A program made the position numbers and the translations under genes. Shown piece by piece: positions 32,853 to 44,523 of a stretch of DNA of 64,000 nucleotides (positions are counted from its first letter, which is position 1; each line of letters starts with the position of its first letter). The stretch spans positions 142,001 to 206,000 of the forward strand of contig JAFEMH010002094.1 in NCBI GenBank assembly GCA_022495995.1. The letters run 5' to 3'. The notes below the pieces were generated by a model. The model had not been told where the DNA came from, made no database searches, and was given only the letters and a program-made list of their open reading frames with translations. Source of the stretch: Adenophora triphylla var. japonica (taxonomy: Eukaryota > Streptophyta > Magnoliopsida > Asterales > Campanulaceae).

Positions 32853-33575
32853 TCAATGTAAGAGCCAAGAATCAGTAAACTGTTGAAGAGCACTATCCCT
32901 AAAACTCTTAACCTTCACCAAGCAAAAATGGGTACAAAACAACCCTAATCCAGCCCTAACCCTACTGGTTTTCAACAAATAACAAGCCGATCCACATTCC
33001 CTTTCTCCTCCTTTCCCTTGAATCAGTACACCCCATGCTTTAGTTGCTTGATCCTCTGTTGATTCGATCTCGTTTCCCAGATCCAATTCTTTCTCGGCCA
33101 GCTCTTCCACCAGTATGACTCCGTCCGGCGACTGTTTTTTCCTCATCACATTCGGCCAATTTGCTTCCACCGCTTTCTCGGTCTTGATCTCCGTCGATCC
33201 GCCGTTGTTGTTTGCGTAGATTTGTACTAACAACGGCGCTTGCCTTAGGTTTTTTACTATATCACCGACCGAATCTCTCATCCATTCCTCGAGCTTTTCC
33301 GAAACCCTAGACGAGTCAATGTCCTTATCGAATTCCTCATTCGAAATTTTATCGAACGGTAATAAATTATAACCGCATGATGATGACGACGATGGTACGG
33401 AAGTGGTCGCTAAAGCCATTGACGAGGCAGAAACCTGCACCGGCCGCCGTGGTTTCACAGCAAGATTAGAGGTTGAAAATGACACCTGATTAATCAATCG
33501 ATGATGGTCTTTCCAAACCTGAGATTTGCCAACACATGCAGCGTTACCTGCGGAATGAATCGCGAAACTTGCCAT
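32853..33575 (-). CDS. Single-exon protein, probably plastid-targeted, unknown function
   Basis: I chose the Met at 33575 (MASFAIHSAGNAAC), giving 240 residues; the frame is open to 33608, which would add 11. The first 65 residues are Ser/Ala/Arg-rich with few acids, like a chloroplast transit peptide. Residues about 75-125 (FDKISNEEFDKDIDSSRVSEKLEEWMRDSVGDIVKNL) look helical. The C-terminal part AWGVLIQG, CYLLKTSRV, FCTHFCLVKVKSF is Cys-rich and looks like a conserved domain, but I cannot name the family with certainty. Its 3' UTR has AATAAA (TTTATT at 32694-32699 on the plus strand). Confidence 0.75.
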   Translation of the reverse strand: MASFAIHSAGNAACVGKSQVWKDHHRLINQVSFSTSNLAVKPRRPVQVSASSMALATTSVPSSSSSCGYNLLPFDKISNEEFDKDIDSSRVSEKLEEWMRDSVGDIVKNLRQAPLLVQIYANNNGGSTEIKTEKAVEANWPNVMRKKQSPDGVILVEELAEKELDLGNEIESTEDQATKAWGVLIQGKGGERECGSACYLLKTSRVRAGLGLFCTHFCLVKVKSFRDSALQQFTDSWLLH

Positions 33576-33608
33576 AACAATCAAATCAAGAAATCTCAAG
33601 CTTCGCAC

Positions 33609-34190
33609 GCCGGAGGTGGAGAAAGAACAGCCAATCGGAGTTGTAATTTAAAGGGGGGGGGTTTCCGATTGGTGAGAACAGGGAAAGAGTCCGATTGAGG
33701 TAAGGGTTAGGAACTAATTTGAGGTTATAAAGGAGTAGGAAATTGAGTTGTTCGAGGCGTGGAAGGAAAGGGAAGAATATTCTTGATTGGGGTGCGGGGG
33801 GTAAAAGGGGGGAAGTGTGGTTTGATTTGAAAATGGGTTGAACGTGTGGGCGTGTGTTATGATGTGTTTATCATGCATGTAGCGTGTGTTGTCTCGTGTG
33901 TTATTGGTTATATTCTTGTGTTTTGTGGAGTAGGCGACTGTGTTCGTCCTACGTGGAATTGCCTTGGCGTAAATTTTGTTTTTGTTTTCAAAATAAGAGC
34001 AAGTTTTGGGAGAAACTAGTTTCTTCATAAATTATAAAAAGTTCACTTTTTTTCTACTTGTAAGTAGTTAGCGAATATTTAGGAACAGTTTATAAAACAG
34101 GACTTTCTATAACTTAAGGAGAAACTAGTTTCCCCCAAAATCTTGTGTTATTATTATAACTTTATAAAGTAAGTCAAAAATATCTTATTA
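33609..34190 (-). promoter_or_regulatory. Upstream region of the plastid-type gene
   Basis: On the minus strand it has a TTTATAA-like box at about 33727-33733 and CCAAT-type words near 33630 and 33670. Beyond 33750 are GT-rich stretches. GGAGAAACTAGTTTC occurs twice (34009 and 34120). The ORF at 33714-34028 has no support. Confidence 0.3.
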
Positions 34191-34195
34191 ACAAG

Positions 34196-34545
34196 GCCGG
34201 TTAGTAGGCTGTGCAAGAGGATCTCTTGCACAGGGCCCCATTTTCTTGAAGGGCCTCAAATTTTGTATTTTTATTTTTTAGCCCTTAAAATTTGTAAAAA
34301 TTATTTTTAAAATTCTAAATTTCTAAAATAATAAATGCATAATTTTGTATAGATTTAATTGTTATTATATTTTATTCATTCCATAATAATTGTTACTTCT
34401 TTTCTTTGGGCGTCCCATAACAAATGATATTGTCCCAAAATGTGAGATGGAGCGAGTATAGTTTTGTGCTTAATTTTTAAAATATTGCAGGCCCAATATT
34501 TAATTTTAGCACAGGACCCCTATAATTATTGAGACGGACCTGCTG
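34196..34545. mobile_element. Decayed DNA-transposon remnant with MITE inside
   Basis: The words GGCTGTGCAAGAGGATCTCTTGCACAGGGCCCC and GGCCCAATATTTAATTTTAGCACAGGACCCC frame a T-rich interior, a design seen in common plant DNA-transposon remnants. At about 34374-34457 lies a Stowaway-like piece (TTCATTCCATAATAATTG...GAGATGGAGCGAG). Borders are uncertain. Confidence 0.3.
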
Positions 34546-35433
34546 ATTAATTATTTCTGTCTTATGCGTTATTTCACTCAAAAAATATAATGAAACAAAT
34601 GTTAATGTATGGATAAAATTGGAACATAATTGCTTTATGCTGAAAACGAAAAGTATTTTAAATAGTTTTTAAAACAACATCTATTTTGAACGGAATTGAG
34701 ATTTTTTTTTTATTTTTTTAAACCATGTATATCACTCAAGTTTATTGGTTGTCCACTAAGGATAATATCATTTTATTCCTCTGATTCCCACCACATCTAT
34801 ACTAATATAAAAGCAAGATCGTCTTGCTTTCCCCCCAAAACCAAGGGACATTTTCGTAATTTCACTCGATGGCATTTTGGCAATAAACAAGACGGAGATT
34901 ATACGTGGCAAGTTTTCATTGGGCGCGTGCGTCACACGCGCCGACAAAGGCGTGTGTGACGCGTAATGATTTTTTTTTTTTATTAAAAGCGACACGTGTC
35001 GCACTCTGATTGGACCGTTTTATTTCAGATTTTTATTTTTCCTCCCCTTTTTTCGACCTCAATTATTTTATAAAAAAAAAAATTAAAAAATTTTTTACAC
35101 CAAAATTCATAATTTTTTTACACCAAAATTCATAATTTTTTTCTCTTTAATTAGAGACTAATTTCATTTAATTCAGACACCAAAAAAAAAACACTCTTCC
35201 TTAAATATAAATTTATTAATTATCATTTCTTTATTTTACTTTTAATTTTTCAATATCTTTTTTTTTTGAAAATTAATTAAGTTTGAAGTATATTTTTTTA
35301 TTATATATTTTTTTATTATAAATGATGATAATAATAATCATAATTTTACTTTTTAAATATAAATTATTGTTTGTAATGTTAGTTACTTCGTTTCAAAATT
35401 TGACATTAATTTTTTAAACAAAGTAAGTAATAT

Positions 35434-37100
35434 TGTATAAAATATTCCTTTAGACGAATATATTAATTTCTTTTTTTACCCGAAGTAGTATTATTTTGTA
35501 AAAATTTATGTTTATAATGTTCGTGTCTTCATGTCAGGAAATAAATATTAATTTTTGAGACAAGTAAATTCATTGCGGCAAATGAAGGAATTTTTTTTTA
35601 ATATAGAAAGTAGTACTCCCTCTGTCCCAGACCAAGGGTTCATCTTTCCCTTTTGGGACGTCCCAGATCAAGAGTTCATTTCCAAAAAAGGCAAGTTTTT
35701 GAATATATGTATAAAATATTCCTTTAGAAGAATATATTAATTTCTCCTTTTTACCACACATTTAAGTAGTATTATTTTGTAAAAATTTATGTTTATAATG
35801 TTCGTGTCTTCGTGTCAGGAAATAAATATTAATTTTTGAGACAAGTAAATTCATTGCGGCAAATGAAGGAATTTTTTTTTAATATAGAAAGTAGTATTAA
35901 TTATGGGATGAAAGTAATATTCATTTTTGAATTGAAGAAATATTTTTTTCTAAAAAAGTTGAACTTTTTTATATGTCCAAAAAAATTAAACATTGATTCT
36001 TTCGTCTCAATGAACATTTTAAAAAATAATACTACTTTATCCGTCTAAAAAAGTAATGTAATATTTTGAGACGAAGAAACTAACATTACAAACATTAATT
36101 GTAGAGGCGAATGAAGTAGTATTATTTTTTTAAAATATTCATTGGGATGAAGGAAATAATGCTCAATTTTTTTGGAAAAAAAATGTTGTATTATTTTTGG
36201 GTTAATCATTTCGAATCGAAAGTAATATTCATTTTTGAATTATTATAATATTAGTGTCTTCGTTTCAAAATATGACATTACTTTTTTAAACAACTTAAGT
36301 AATATTTTATAAAATATTCATTGGGATGAAGATGGCATTTTCTTTTTTTAGCCGCAGTAGTATTATTTTGTAAAAATTAATCTTTATAATATTTGTTTCT
36401 TCGTGTGTCAAAAAATAATTATTATTTTTTGAGACAAGTAAATTCCTTGAGGCAAAGGAAGCAATTTTATTTTGATATAGAAAGTAGTATTAATTATGGG
36501 ACGAACGTAATATTCATTTTTAAATTGACGGAATTTATTTTCCATAAAAAATAGAATTTTTTTATATGTCCAAGAAAAATTAACATTGCTTCCTTTGGCT
36601 CAATGAACATTTTAAAAAATAATACTACGTTATTCGCCTAAAAAATTAATGTCATATTTTGAGACAAATGCACTAACATTACAAACATTAATAGCAGAGG
36701 CGAATGAAGTCGTATTAGTTTTTAAAATAGTAATTGGGATGAAGGGAATAATGATCATTTTTTTTTGGATAAAAAATGTTGTATTATCTTTGGGTTATTC
36801 ATTTTGAATCGAAAATAATATTCATTTTTGAAATGTTGTAATATTAGTGCCTTTGTTTCAAAATATGACATTACTTTTTTAAACAAATTAAGTCATATTT
36901 TATAAAATATTCATTGGTACGAAAATAGTATTTTTTTTATATAGCTGAAGTAGTATTATTTTGTAAATTTTTTTTTATAATGTTTGTTTCTTTGTCTCAT
37001 AAAATAAATATTAATTATTTAGACAAGTAAATTCCTTGAGGCAAAGGAATCAAATTTTTTTTTTTTGGACTATAAAGTAGTATTAATTATGGGATGAAAG
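35434..37100 (+). repeat. Large direct repeats inside the Helitron
   Basis: A block with AGTAGTATTATTTTGTAAA, TTTTTGAGACAAGTAAATTC and ATATAGAAAGTAGTA recurs at about 35484, 35765, 36355 and 36947; the first two are 274 bp apart and nearly identical, the others 590 bp apart. The first copy also holds a Stowaway-like piece (CTCCCTCTGTCCCAGACC, about 35617) that the second lacks. Confidence 0.7.
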
Positions 37101-37252
37101 AAATATTCATTTTTGAAAAGAAGGACAATTTTTTTCCCCTTTTTATATATAATAGACGAACATGTAATTATTTTTTTTTGAACATGTCATTTTTTTTAAT
37201 TGGTAATATATTTTTGTAAATAATTTCATGATTGCAAATAATATGTGGACGT

Positions 37253-37261
37253 TTATTATTA

Positions 37262-37350
<89 letters not shown>
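37253..37350 (+). repeat. ATT trinucleotide microsatellite
   Basis: About 30 copies of ATT, with one interruption near 37263. Confidence 0.95.
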
Positions 37351-37932
37351 TTGCCATTTTTACATGAGAGTATTTTTGTAATATTCAGGGAGTTTTTTAT
37401 TTAACAATCAGCTTGTGTGGTTTTTTTTTTTCTTTTTAATATCCATCTTTTAAAAGTTCTTTTCGGAAAATGCCCTTAGGACTTATTCAATTTTTACTTT
37501 CTAAAATTGTTTATTTCTTAGTTTAATGACTAATATATTAGATTATATTTACATCTGATTAATGTTTCATTATTGTCTGTAAAAAAAATATTTCAAAATG
37601 TCCGATATAGTGTATATTTTTCAGTTCAAGATATTTTTATTATTGTTTTTCTTTTATACTATGACTATTAATAAAAGTCAAAGGTCAATATTTATTAGTT
37701 GTTGGCCCCCTTTTAAATCGATACTATGTCATTTGTCGTTTTCAATTATATTTCGCATTAACAAACGTTCACAATCCCGCTGGTCCGAATATATTGATAT
37801 GTAATGATGATCTTTCTTCCTCTTTCGACAGTTGCACCGACAGTATTGTCTTTTAAAGCCGTGTTTCACAATGAATAAAAAAATTTCTCTCATTTTGTCA
37901 TTTTATTTAATTTCTGTCTTTCTAAGCATCAA

Positions 37933-37966
37933 TAACTTCCCGTGCATTGCACGGATGTAACACTAG
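37933..37966 (+). terminator. Inner Helitron 3' terminator
   Basis: CCGTGCATTGCACGG forms a short hairpin, then ATGTAACA and CTAG (37963-37966), here followed by A rather than T. Confidence 0.55.
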
Positions 37967-38100
37967 ATTTATTTTAGTGACCTTCAATCTGATATTTGTA
38001 TTTTCAATATAATTTTCAAATAATCGTTTTACAATGTATACAAACATCTATATTTCCTTTTCTATATATTTCGATTTTAATCAGTTATTCGTTAGTAACT

Positions 38101-38129
38101 GTCCGTGCATCGCACGGGTGTACTGCTAG
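38101..38129 (+). terminator. Outer Helitron 3' terminator
   Basis: CCGTGCATCGCACGG hairpin, GTGTACTG spacer and CTAG (38126-38129), followed by T. It closes the Helitron. Confidence 0.65.
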
Positions 38130-38520
38130 TCCATTTTAAAAGAGATGTAATTAGTTGGACCGCTAAATGAAAAAAAAAAAAGAAAATGGAATATCAGTAC
38201 TAAAATTCTGACAATTACACTTTGGACCCATATCATATCATATGCTAGAGTTGACCTTTAAAAAGTAGTCAGGTCAGGAGGGTCATTTTAGGTGGTCAGT
38301 GGTCAACCATAAACGTCGAGTTTGTAACCTTAGGAGAGGAAACCTCCTAGCATTTTAATAACCGCCACTTTGGACCGCTCCTTTGTCAACACTATTTTAC
38401 TCACCATTGCTATTATACATCATCCATTTTGCACATGCTATTTGGATTTGCGCTGCCGGAGAAGCATTAGGTAATAGCAGTATTTTTAGATTTTTTAATT
38501 AGATTAGGTTTTGAAGTTAT
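38130..38520. other. Host sequence between Helitron and gypsy LTR
   Basis: Unique-looking sequence with no gene. It ends in GTTAT (38516-38520), the target duplication of the gypsy element; host sequence continues at 48407. Confidence 0.6.
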
Positions 38521-39123
38521 TGTTTTGGTCAAATTTCAACAAGTGTTTCAAGTGATAAGAAAAATGACTAAAGTGATATGAATCAAGGTACAATGATTAT
38601 CAAGTTGAATAGAAATGGACACAAGTTGTTTGTTGACTAGGGAAAGCCCCTGAACAACTTGTTCGCCGGCATAAAACCCCGGAAGATTTTGGTACCTGCC
38701 TTGACCAAAAGTTTACTAAGTATTATAGTGATTACAGAACTATGAGCGTATGTAAGGGAGCTTAAGCTAGTGAAAAGACGTGTGTGCAAAATACAGTGTT
38801 CTCTCCCCTTTATACCTCAAACAACGGCTAATTTACAAAGAGAAAAGATAGGCCTAGAATCTCGGGAATAATGTTAATCTTGTTGAGACATTATCGCCAT
38901 TTTGTTGATTGAGGGGATAATGATCTGTTGCCGAGTATGTTGATGAAGTAAACGTTGTTGAATTGGTCTCCTACCTCTTTGACACGTTCCCTAAAAAATA
39001 GGGTTATCATAACAATAGTTCAACCTGCAAATAATCAAGATGCAAAATAGGAGAGCTCAAGTTGTTAGTATCAAGATGCTAGGCGCAAGTTGTAAACAAG
39101 TTGAAAATACGTAGGGCCCAACA
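38521..39123 (-). repeat. 3' LTR of the Tat element
   Basis: TG...CA ends, 603 bp. A TATAAAG box reads on the minus strand at 38808-38814. The word CAAGTTG/CAACTTG occurs six times. Confidence 0.95.
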
Positions 39124-39140
39124 ATTGCCCCCAAATATTT
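39124..39140 (-). other. Polypurine tract of the Tat element
   Basis: On the minus strand ATATTTGGGGGCAAT lies directly before TGTTGGG, the LTR start. It primes plus-strand DNA synthesis. Confidence 0.75.
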
Positions 39141-39489
39141 TGAATTTTAAAATGACGAATATAAAGAGACAAAAAGATTTAAAAAGTTTGCCAAAAACGG
39201 AGGTGAAGTACGGCGGTTTTTAAATGAAAAGGTTTTGATGGGACGATTTAAGTAAATTCCAAAGCAAAAGTCATGATGATTTTGACTCCCAATCGCTGCC
39301 AACTTCTCTTTTAATAAATAAGACTCCTTCCCAACTCTCCCTTTCATAGAATCAAAAGGGTTGCTTTCAAAGAGATTTTCGAGAAGAAGAACCAAGGAAG
39401 GAGATCGGAGAGAGAATCAAGTAGGAACCTCCGGTGAGTTTTTTATTTTCTTTTCAATTTTCTCTCTGATTTCTTGCTTAAGTTGTAAA

Positions 39490-41295
39490 ATGGGGAAGAA
39501 GAAGGTGGCGAACATAATCGAGAGCGATGAGGGTTTGCCTGAGGGTTTCTTAACCCAAAATATGTTGAAAAATCCGGACAAGGAAAAATGTCTGATTCCT
39601 GCGGCCAACTTAGAAATCATTAAGAGAAACCATGCAATGTCGTATGATACCGAGTTTTTCACCCATCCAGACTTAACCTCGGAATGCTATTCTCCCGATT
39701 GGGTGTGTTTTACCGAATATCCCTTTGTCATTGGCCTAAAATTTCCCTTCCCAACTTTAATTACTAGGTTTTTTGCTTCTTCAAAACTTAACTATGCCCA
39801 AATCATGCCACAAGGTTGGAGATGCCTTCAAACCCTAGTTAGGTTAAGTGCGGAAACAGAGTTGGAAGTTGGTTTAGAGGAGTTTGCTTACACGACTGAG
39901 TTTAGGGGATTTGGCCTTGGGAGATTTGGTTTTAGGGTTAGGTCTGGTGGAGAGCCTTTTTTGAATGATAACAGTGATCCTGCTGATAGAGGGTGGAAGA
40001 ATAAATTCTTCTTCGCAAGGAAAAGCACCCTGGTGTCAGAGGAGGGTGCCAATTCTAAGTGGAGGTCTCAAGGTAGTGTATATTTTTTTCTTATTCTAAT
40101 AATGCTTCTTAACAATCTGCTAACTAACTCCCTGAATCTCCTTTGACTTAGTTGCTAAGCTGAGCGTGCTTTTCGCTCATAAAGATAAAACAGAGGAGAA
40201 CGTGAAAAAGATTTACGAGTTGAATCCAGTAGTGAGGTCTTTCAAAGCATTGCCAGTCTTGTTTGTTGCAGATCCGGAAGAAGAAATTAAGCCTGAGGAA
40301 GCTATTCCTGATCAAGAACTTAACCCTGTAGAAGCTCTACCTGATCCCTCCAATATGTCCACAGGTTAGTCTAGCATCTTAGAGCTTTGCGTATCTTCAA
40401 TTTGTTCTAATTCCTTTTAAATTGTTCTAATTCTACACCCCTTTTTTGCAGCTACTCGATCTAAAGACACTGTAAGTGCTGCAGACCTACTTGCTGAGGC
40501 TAGGGCAAAAAGTTTTGCAAGGAAAGATAGCAAGCCTCCCACTCCCAAGTCTGTGGCATCTAGCTCTAATGTGAATGTGCCCAAGAAGAAGGAGGAAGCA
40601 AAGAAGAGGAAATTGGTGGAGGCTGAGGCCACGGACGCAAGTGATGATATGGTGAAAACAAGGGAGAAGTTTAAAGCTGCGATAGCAAGATTTGTTAGTG
40701 AGGTAAAACGAAGAGACCTTGAATCTTACCAGAGGGTTGATAGAGTATTAACACTTCTTTTATACAGGTTTCGGAAATTATGAGTCCTGTTATGGACCAG
40801 GTTGATGCTCTGAAGATCAAGGCGGAAAAATGCAGTTATGAAGCTGCGGAATCAAGGAAGGAAGCCACCAAAAGTGCTGAGGAAGCGAAAAAGTATGTTG
40901 GTGAGGTGGAAAAATTGAAGAAAGATTTTGAGACTTTGGGAAAGGAAGTGGAAGTTGTTCGTGCTGAGAACGAAGCTCATATGAAGGAGATTGAAGCCGC
41001 AAAGGGGGACTTCAAATTCAATGCTACCAAGACATTGCTAGAGGCCAGAATTCAGCTGATGGAGGAATACAAGAACGGACAAGCTCCAACTTGGAACTTG
41101 GAGGAGGAGAGAAGAATTTTAGAAGACCACATGGGAGAACCAGCAGTTGGAGAGGAGGTGAACTCAATGGCCCTCGAAACTCTAGTTGATGACACTGATA
41201 AAGCTTTGAGTACCATAGTGGTAGCTCAAGTTGAAGAAAGTGATCATGGGAAGAAACCAAATGCACCACCGGCGGCAGCAGGCCACAATGTTTGA
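39490..41295 (+). CDS. Antisense gene of the Tat element, four exons, intact
   Basis: Exons 39490-40072, 40152-40364, 40452-40702 and 40768-41295 have GT-AG introns of 65-87 bp and agreeing phases, and give 524 residues with no stop. The start MGKKKVANIIESDEGLP is preceded by a leader. Residues about 60-180 hold a globular domain (WVCFTEYPFVIGLKFPFPTL) like the Transposase_28 class. The middle is acidic and Lys-rich (VPKKKEEAKKRK, a possible nuclear signal). The last 170 residues are coiled coil. It faces pol, whose coding end is at about 42203. Introns would survive retrotransposition because the sense RNA carries their complement. Function unknown. Confidence 0.8.
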
Positions 41296-41599
41296 AAACA
41301 ATTTGAAACTTTTTTAAGTAGTTTGGAAGGAACAAAATAATTTTTTGCTTATTTGCCGCACCATTGGTGGGCACCAAATGGGGGGCCTGTCCCCAAAAAC
41401 AAGGTATTTTGGTATGTAATGGCTCATAAGAGCCTAGACAATTTATTTGGGGGTACTAGGTTGGTCTGGTACTCCAAGCTTTCTTAGGTTTTAAGGGATC
41501 GTTTGGCTTATCCAACTTGTCCCTTAATTGAAAAAATCTTTTGAAAACATTTTGAAGTTTTAAAGAAGTATTTTGGGTTTTTCAAAAATACTTGCTTGT

Positions 41600-42090
41600 T
41601 CATTAGATAACATGCTGATGTTGTAAGCCGAAGGTAACATGATAATGTTACAACCAGTAGTTCACAACTTGAATAAGTGTGAAATCGTGCGCCCAGGCGA
41701 AGGTGTCAAAACCTTAATTCGTTAGAAAAGATGAAAATCTTTTAACTATATGTAAATTGTACCTTTGATCAGAGGTAACCTTTTGAAGAGATAGAACGAG
41801 TATCAGCCGTCCTGGCGTGTCAACAAGTTCTATCCCTCTCCAGCTAGAGTTTCAACATGTATCAGCCGTACTGGCGTGTCAACATGTTGAAATTCTTCTT
41901 CCTAGGTCCAAACATGTTAGAGCCGTACTGGCGTGTTTAACATGCTTAGACCTACTCCAATTTTAGGTCCCAACAAGTATCAGCCGTACTGGCATGTCAA
42001 CTTGTTGAGCCTACTCCGTTTGTCCAAGCTGTATACCTTGCAAAACAAATTCATGTTAGGGTTGGGCGTTAGCATAGCTAACGCCCCTCC
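41600..42090. repeat. Array of about ten short hairpins between convergent genes
   Basis: Consecutive inverted repeats: 41609-41622 (AACAT/ATGTT), 41634-41651 (GTAACAT/ATGTTAC, loop GATA), 41661-41683, 41700-41715 (AAGGT/ACCTT), 41726-41743 (AAAAGAT/ATCTTTT, loop GAAA), 41760-41777, then four larger ones at 41790-41834, 41850-41892, 41903-41954 and 41964-42013, and 42064-42086 (GGGCGTTAGC/GCTAACGCCC). The four larger ones share the loop word AGCCGTACTGGCGTGT but have different self-complementary arms. The spacer lies between the antisense stop (41295) and the pol end (42203). Confidence 0.75.
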
Positions 42091-42202
42091 GATGCTTAAG
42101 TTAGTAAGGATTTCCAATAAAACTTGATAACTTGAAACATGTGAATGAACTTGACAACAAAAATAGGTCATACCTGAGAAGTCTAGTTGTAAATAACTGG
42201 AC

Positions 42203-43891
42203 TTACATAAAATACAGCTTCAAATGAATGGCATTCCAACTTCTAGGGATCCTGTCTCCACTTGGGGTTGACAGCCAATACGCACCTTTGCCAGCTTCCG
42301 CATCGATGAGATATGGTCCTTCCCACTTGGGAGCTAATTTACCTGCATTCAATTCTCTTGTATTTTGAAATACTTTTCTCAAAACTAAATCACCAACCTA
42401 GAATCTTCTTATTCTGACATTCTTGTTATATGATCTAGCAATCCGTTGTTGATAAGCTGCCATCCTTATCTTGGCTAAATCCCTGATCTCATCAATTGTA
42501 TCTAAATCTTGGGTTAGCAACAGGTTATTTTCATCTTGAGTTAATAAGCCATACCTTGCTGTTAGGATTGTCACCTCAACTGGAATTACAGCTTCTGCCC
42601 CAAATACCAAAGAATATGGAGTTCTACCTGTGGCCCCTTTTGTAGTGGTCCTATCTGCCCAAAGTACAAGTGGTAACTCTTCAGCCCACTTTCCCTTCTT
42701 TTGATCTAGGCGCTTCTTCAAGTTGTTGATGATCAACTTGTTTCTTGATTCAGCTTGACCATTGGCTTGAGGGTGGACAGGCGTAGACATGATCAACTTG
42801 ATGCCCCAGCGAGTACAAAAATCTCTGGTCTTCTTACTTATGAATTGCGACCCGTTGTCACATATAATCTCTGATGGCACACCAAACCTGCTAATTATAT
42901 TTTTCTTTAAAAATGAAATTACCTCTTTGTCCCTTACTTGTACATAAGCTTCAGCCTCGATCCATTTTGAGAAATAATCGGTTAATGCCAACATGAACAC
43001 TTTGCCTCCAGGAGTCTTAGGCAACTTGCCCACAATGTCCATGCCCCACTGCATGAAAGGCCAAGATGAGACTATAGAATGTAGAGGCTCAGCAGGTTGA
43101 TGCAAGATGTTGATGTGTCTTTGGCAGGCATCACACTTCTGTACATAGCTCGTGGCATCTTGACGCATGGTTGGCCAATAATATCCTGTCTTGAGGGCCT
43201 TAGACGCTAATGCTTTTCCACCAGAATGATTTCCACATATTCCTTCATGGATTTCTTTCAGCACCAGTTCAACTTGCTCATTATCAATACATCTTAAATA
43301 GTGCCATGCAAAAGATCTCTTAAATAGCACATTATCTATTAAAACGAAAGTTGAAGTACGAATCTTAAAAGATCTAGCATTCTTAATATCTGGCGGAATA
43401 GTTCCAAGTTGAAGGAACTCAATTATTGGTTGGGTCCAATATGAACTTGTATCTTGTGCCCCATTAGATTGAGTAACTTCTTGAATTTCCTCAACTTGGT
43501 CTATTGCCGAGAACTTAACATAAATAATGGGAATATTAGTATGCAACATTGATTTGCAAGTTGAACCCAAGTTGGCTAATGCGTCCGCTTCTGTGTTTTC
43601 TTCTCTAGGGACCTGTTCCAAAGAGAATGATAGGAATTTTGAATCTAAGGCCTTAACATGTTGGAGATACAGAGTCATCTTGGAATGCTTCGCCATATAA
43701 CTGCCATTAAAATGGTTAGCTAGCAATTGAGAGTCAACAAATACATTTAGATGCGTAATATTTAAACTTAAAGCTGTAGTTAAACCCATGATTAAAGCTT
43801 CGTACTCAGCTTCATTATTTGTTGCACTATATTCACAAGATACAGCTTGAGGTATGATATCACCTTGAGGGGATTTCAGCACTATTCCCAA
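42203..43891 (-). pseudogene. Tat second RNase H and integrase, one premature stop
   Basis: The frame 43891-42398 starts with the archaeal-type RNase H (NNEAEYEALIMGL, VFVDSQLLANHF, PREENTEADALANL). Integrase follows with HEGICGNHSGG and CDACQRH (zinc part), [17 protein letters not shown] and GQAESRNK (DDE triad intact). A TAG at about 42400 stands where the related element at 58842-59102 has CAG (Gln), a single C to T change. The same frame then runs on with the WEGPYLIDAEAGKGAY end to about 42203. The stop is the only break in this part. Confidence 0.85.
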
Positions 43892-43990
43892 GCCAATTCC
43901 TTTGGAATTTGAAGCTCCATCTGTAAACAGTGTCCAAAATCTAGGAATTGTTTTACCTTCAAGTTGTTATACTTCCAGTTCCACCTCGGA

Positions 43991-44350
43991 CTACAAACTT
44001 GGACTGAAATCAGCTACGAAGTCGGCTAGGGCCTGAGATTTGATGACTGTTCTTGGCTCATATGAAATGTCATACGTGCTCAACTTGACCGACCACTTGG
44101 CCAACCTGCCTGACATCTCTGGAGTTCTCAACACATTTCTCACAGGATAATTAGTTCTAACAGTTATAGAATGTGTTTCAAAATAATGACGCAGTTTAGT
44201 AGCAGTAGTAGTTAAGGCTAAAATTAACTTCTCAAGATGAGAGTACCTTGTTTCAGCATCTAATAAAGACTTACTTATATAGTAAACAGGATGTTGTTCA
44301 CCTTGGATTTCTTTCACCAATACTGCACTAACAAAGATTTTCGCATACAA
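43991..44350 (-). pseudogene. Tat first RNase H
   Basis: HPVYYISKSLLDAETRYSHLEKL is the conserved gypsy RNase H motif, followed by RLAKWSVKLSTYDISYEPR and ALADFVADF, the usual end. The join to RT (44351-44523) and to the second RNase H (43892-43990) both need frame changes, so this part is disrupted. Confidence 0.75.
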
Positions 44351-44523
44351 CTAAATATAAATAAAGGTGCTCACCATGTTCGGTTTGGCAAGTAGAGGTG
44401 ACGTCACCAAATATTCTTTAAGTTGTTTAAAAGTCGCCTCATGTTGGTCACCCATTGGAAGAGTTTATTCTTTCTTAATACTTCATAGAATAACCCGCAC
44501 TTATCGATGATTTAGATATAAAT

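Larger units (their letters stand above)
34796..38129 (+). mobile_element. Helitron, 3334 bp, non-autonomous
   Basis: It starts TCTATACTAATATAAAAGC after A (34795), the usual plant Helitron 5' end, and ends in a hairpin plus CTAG before T (38130), so it sits between A and T as Helitrons do. The interior is very AT-rich, with long direct repeats and an ATT microsatellite; no Rep/helicase frame is present. A second terminator lies at 37933-37966. The ORFs listed by eye inside (34696-37804) are low-complexity. Confidence 0.75.
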
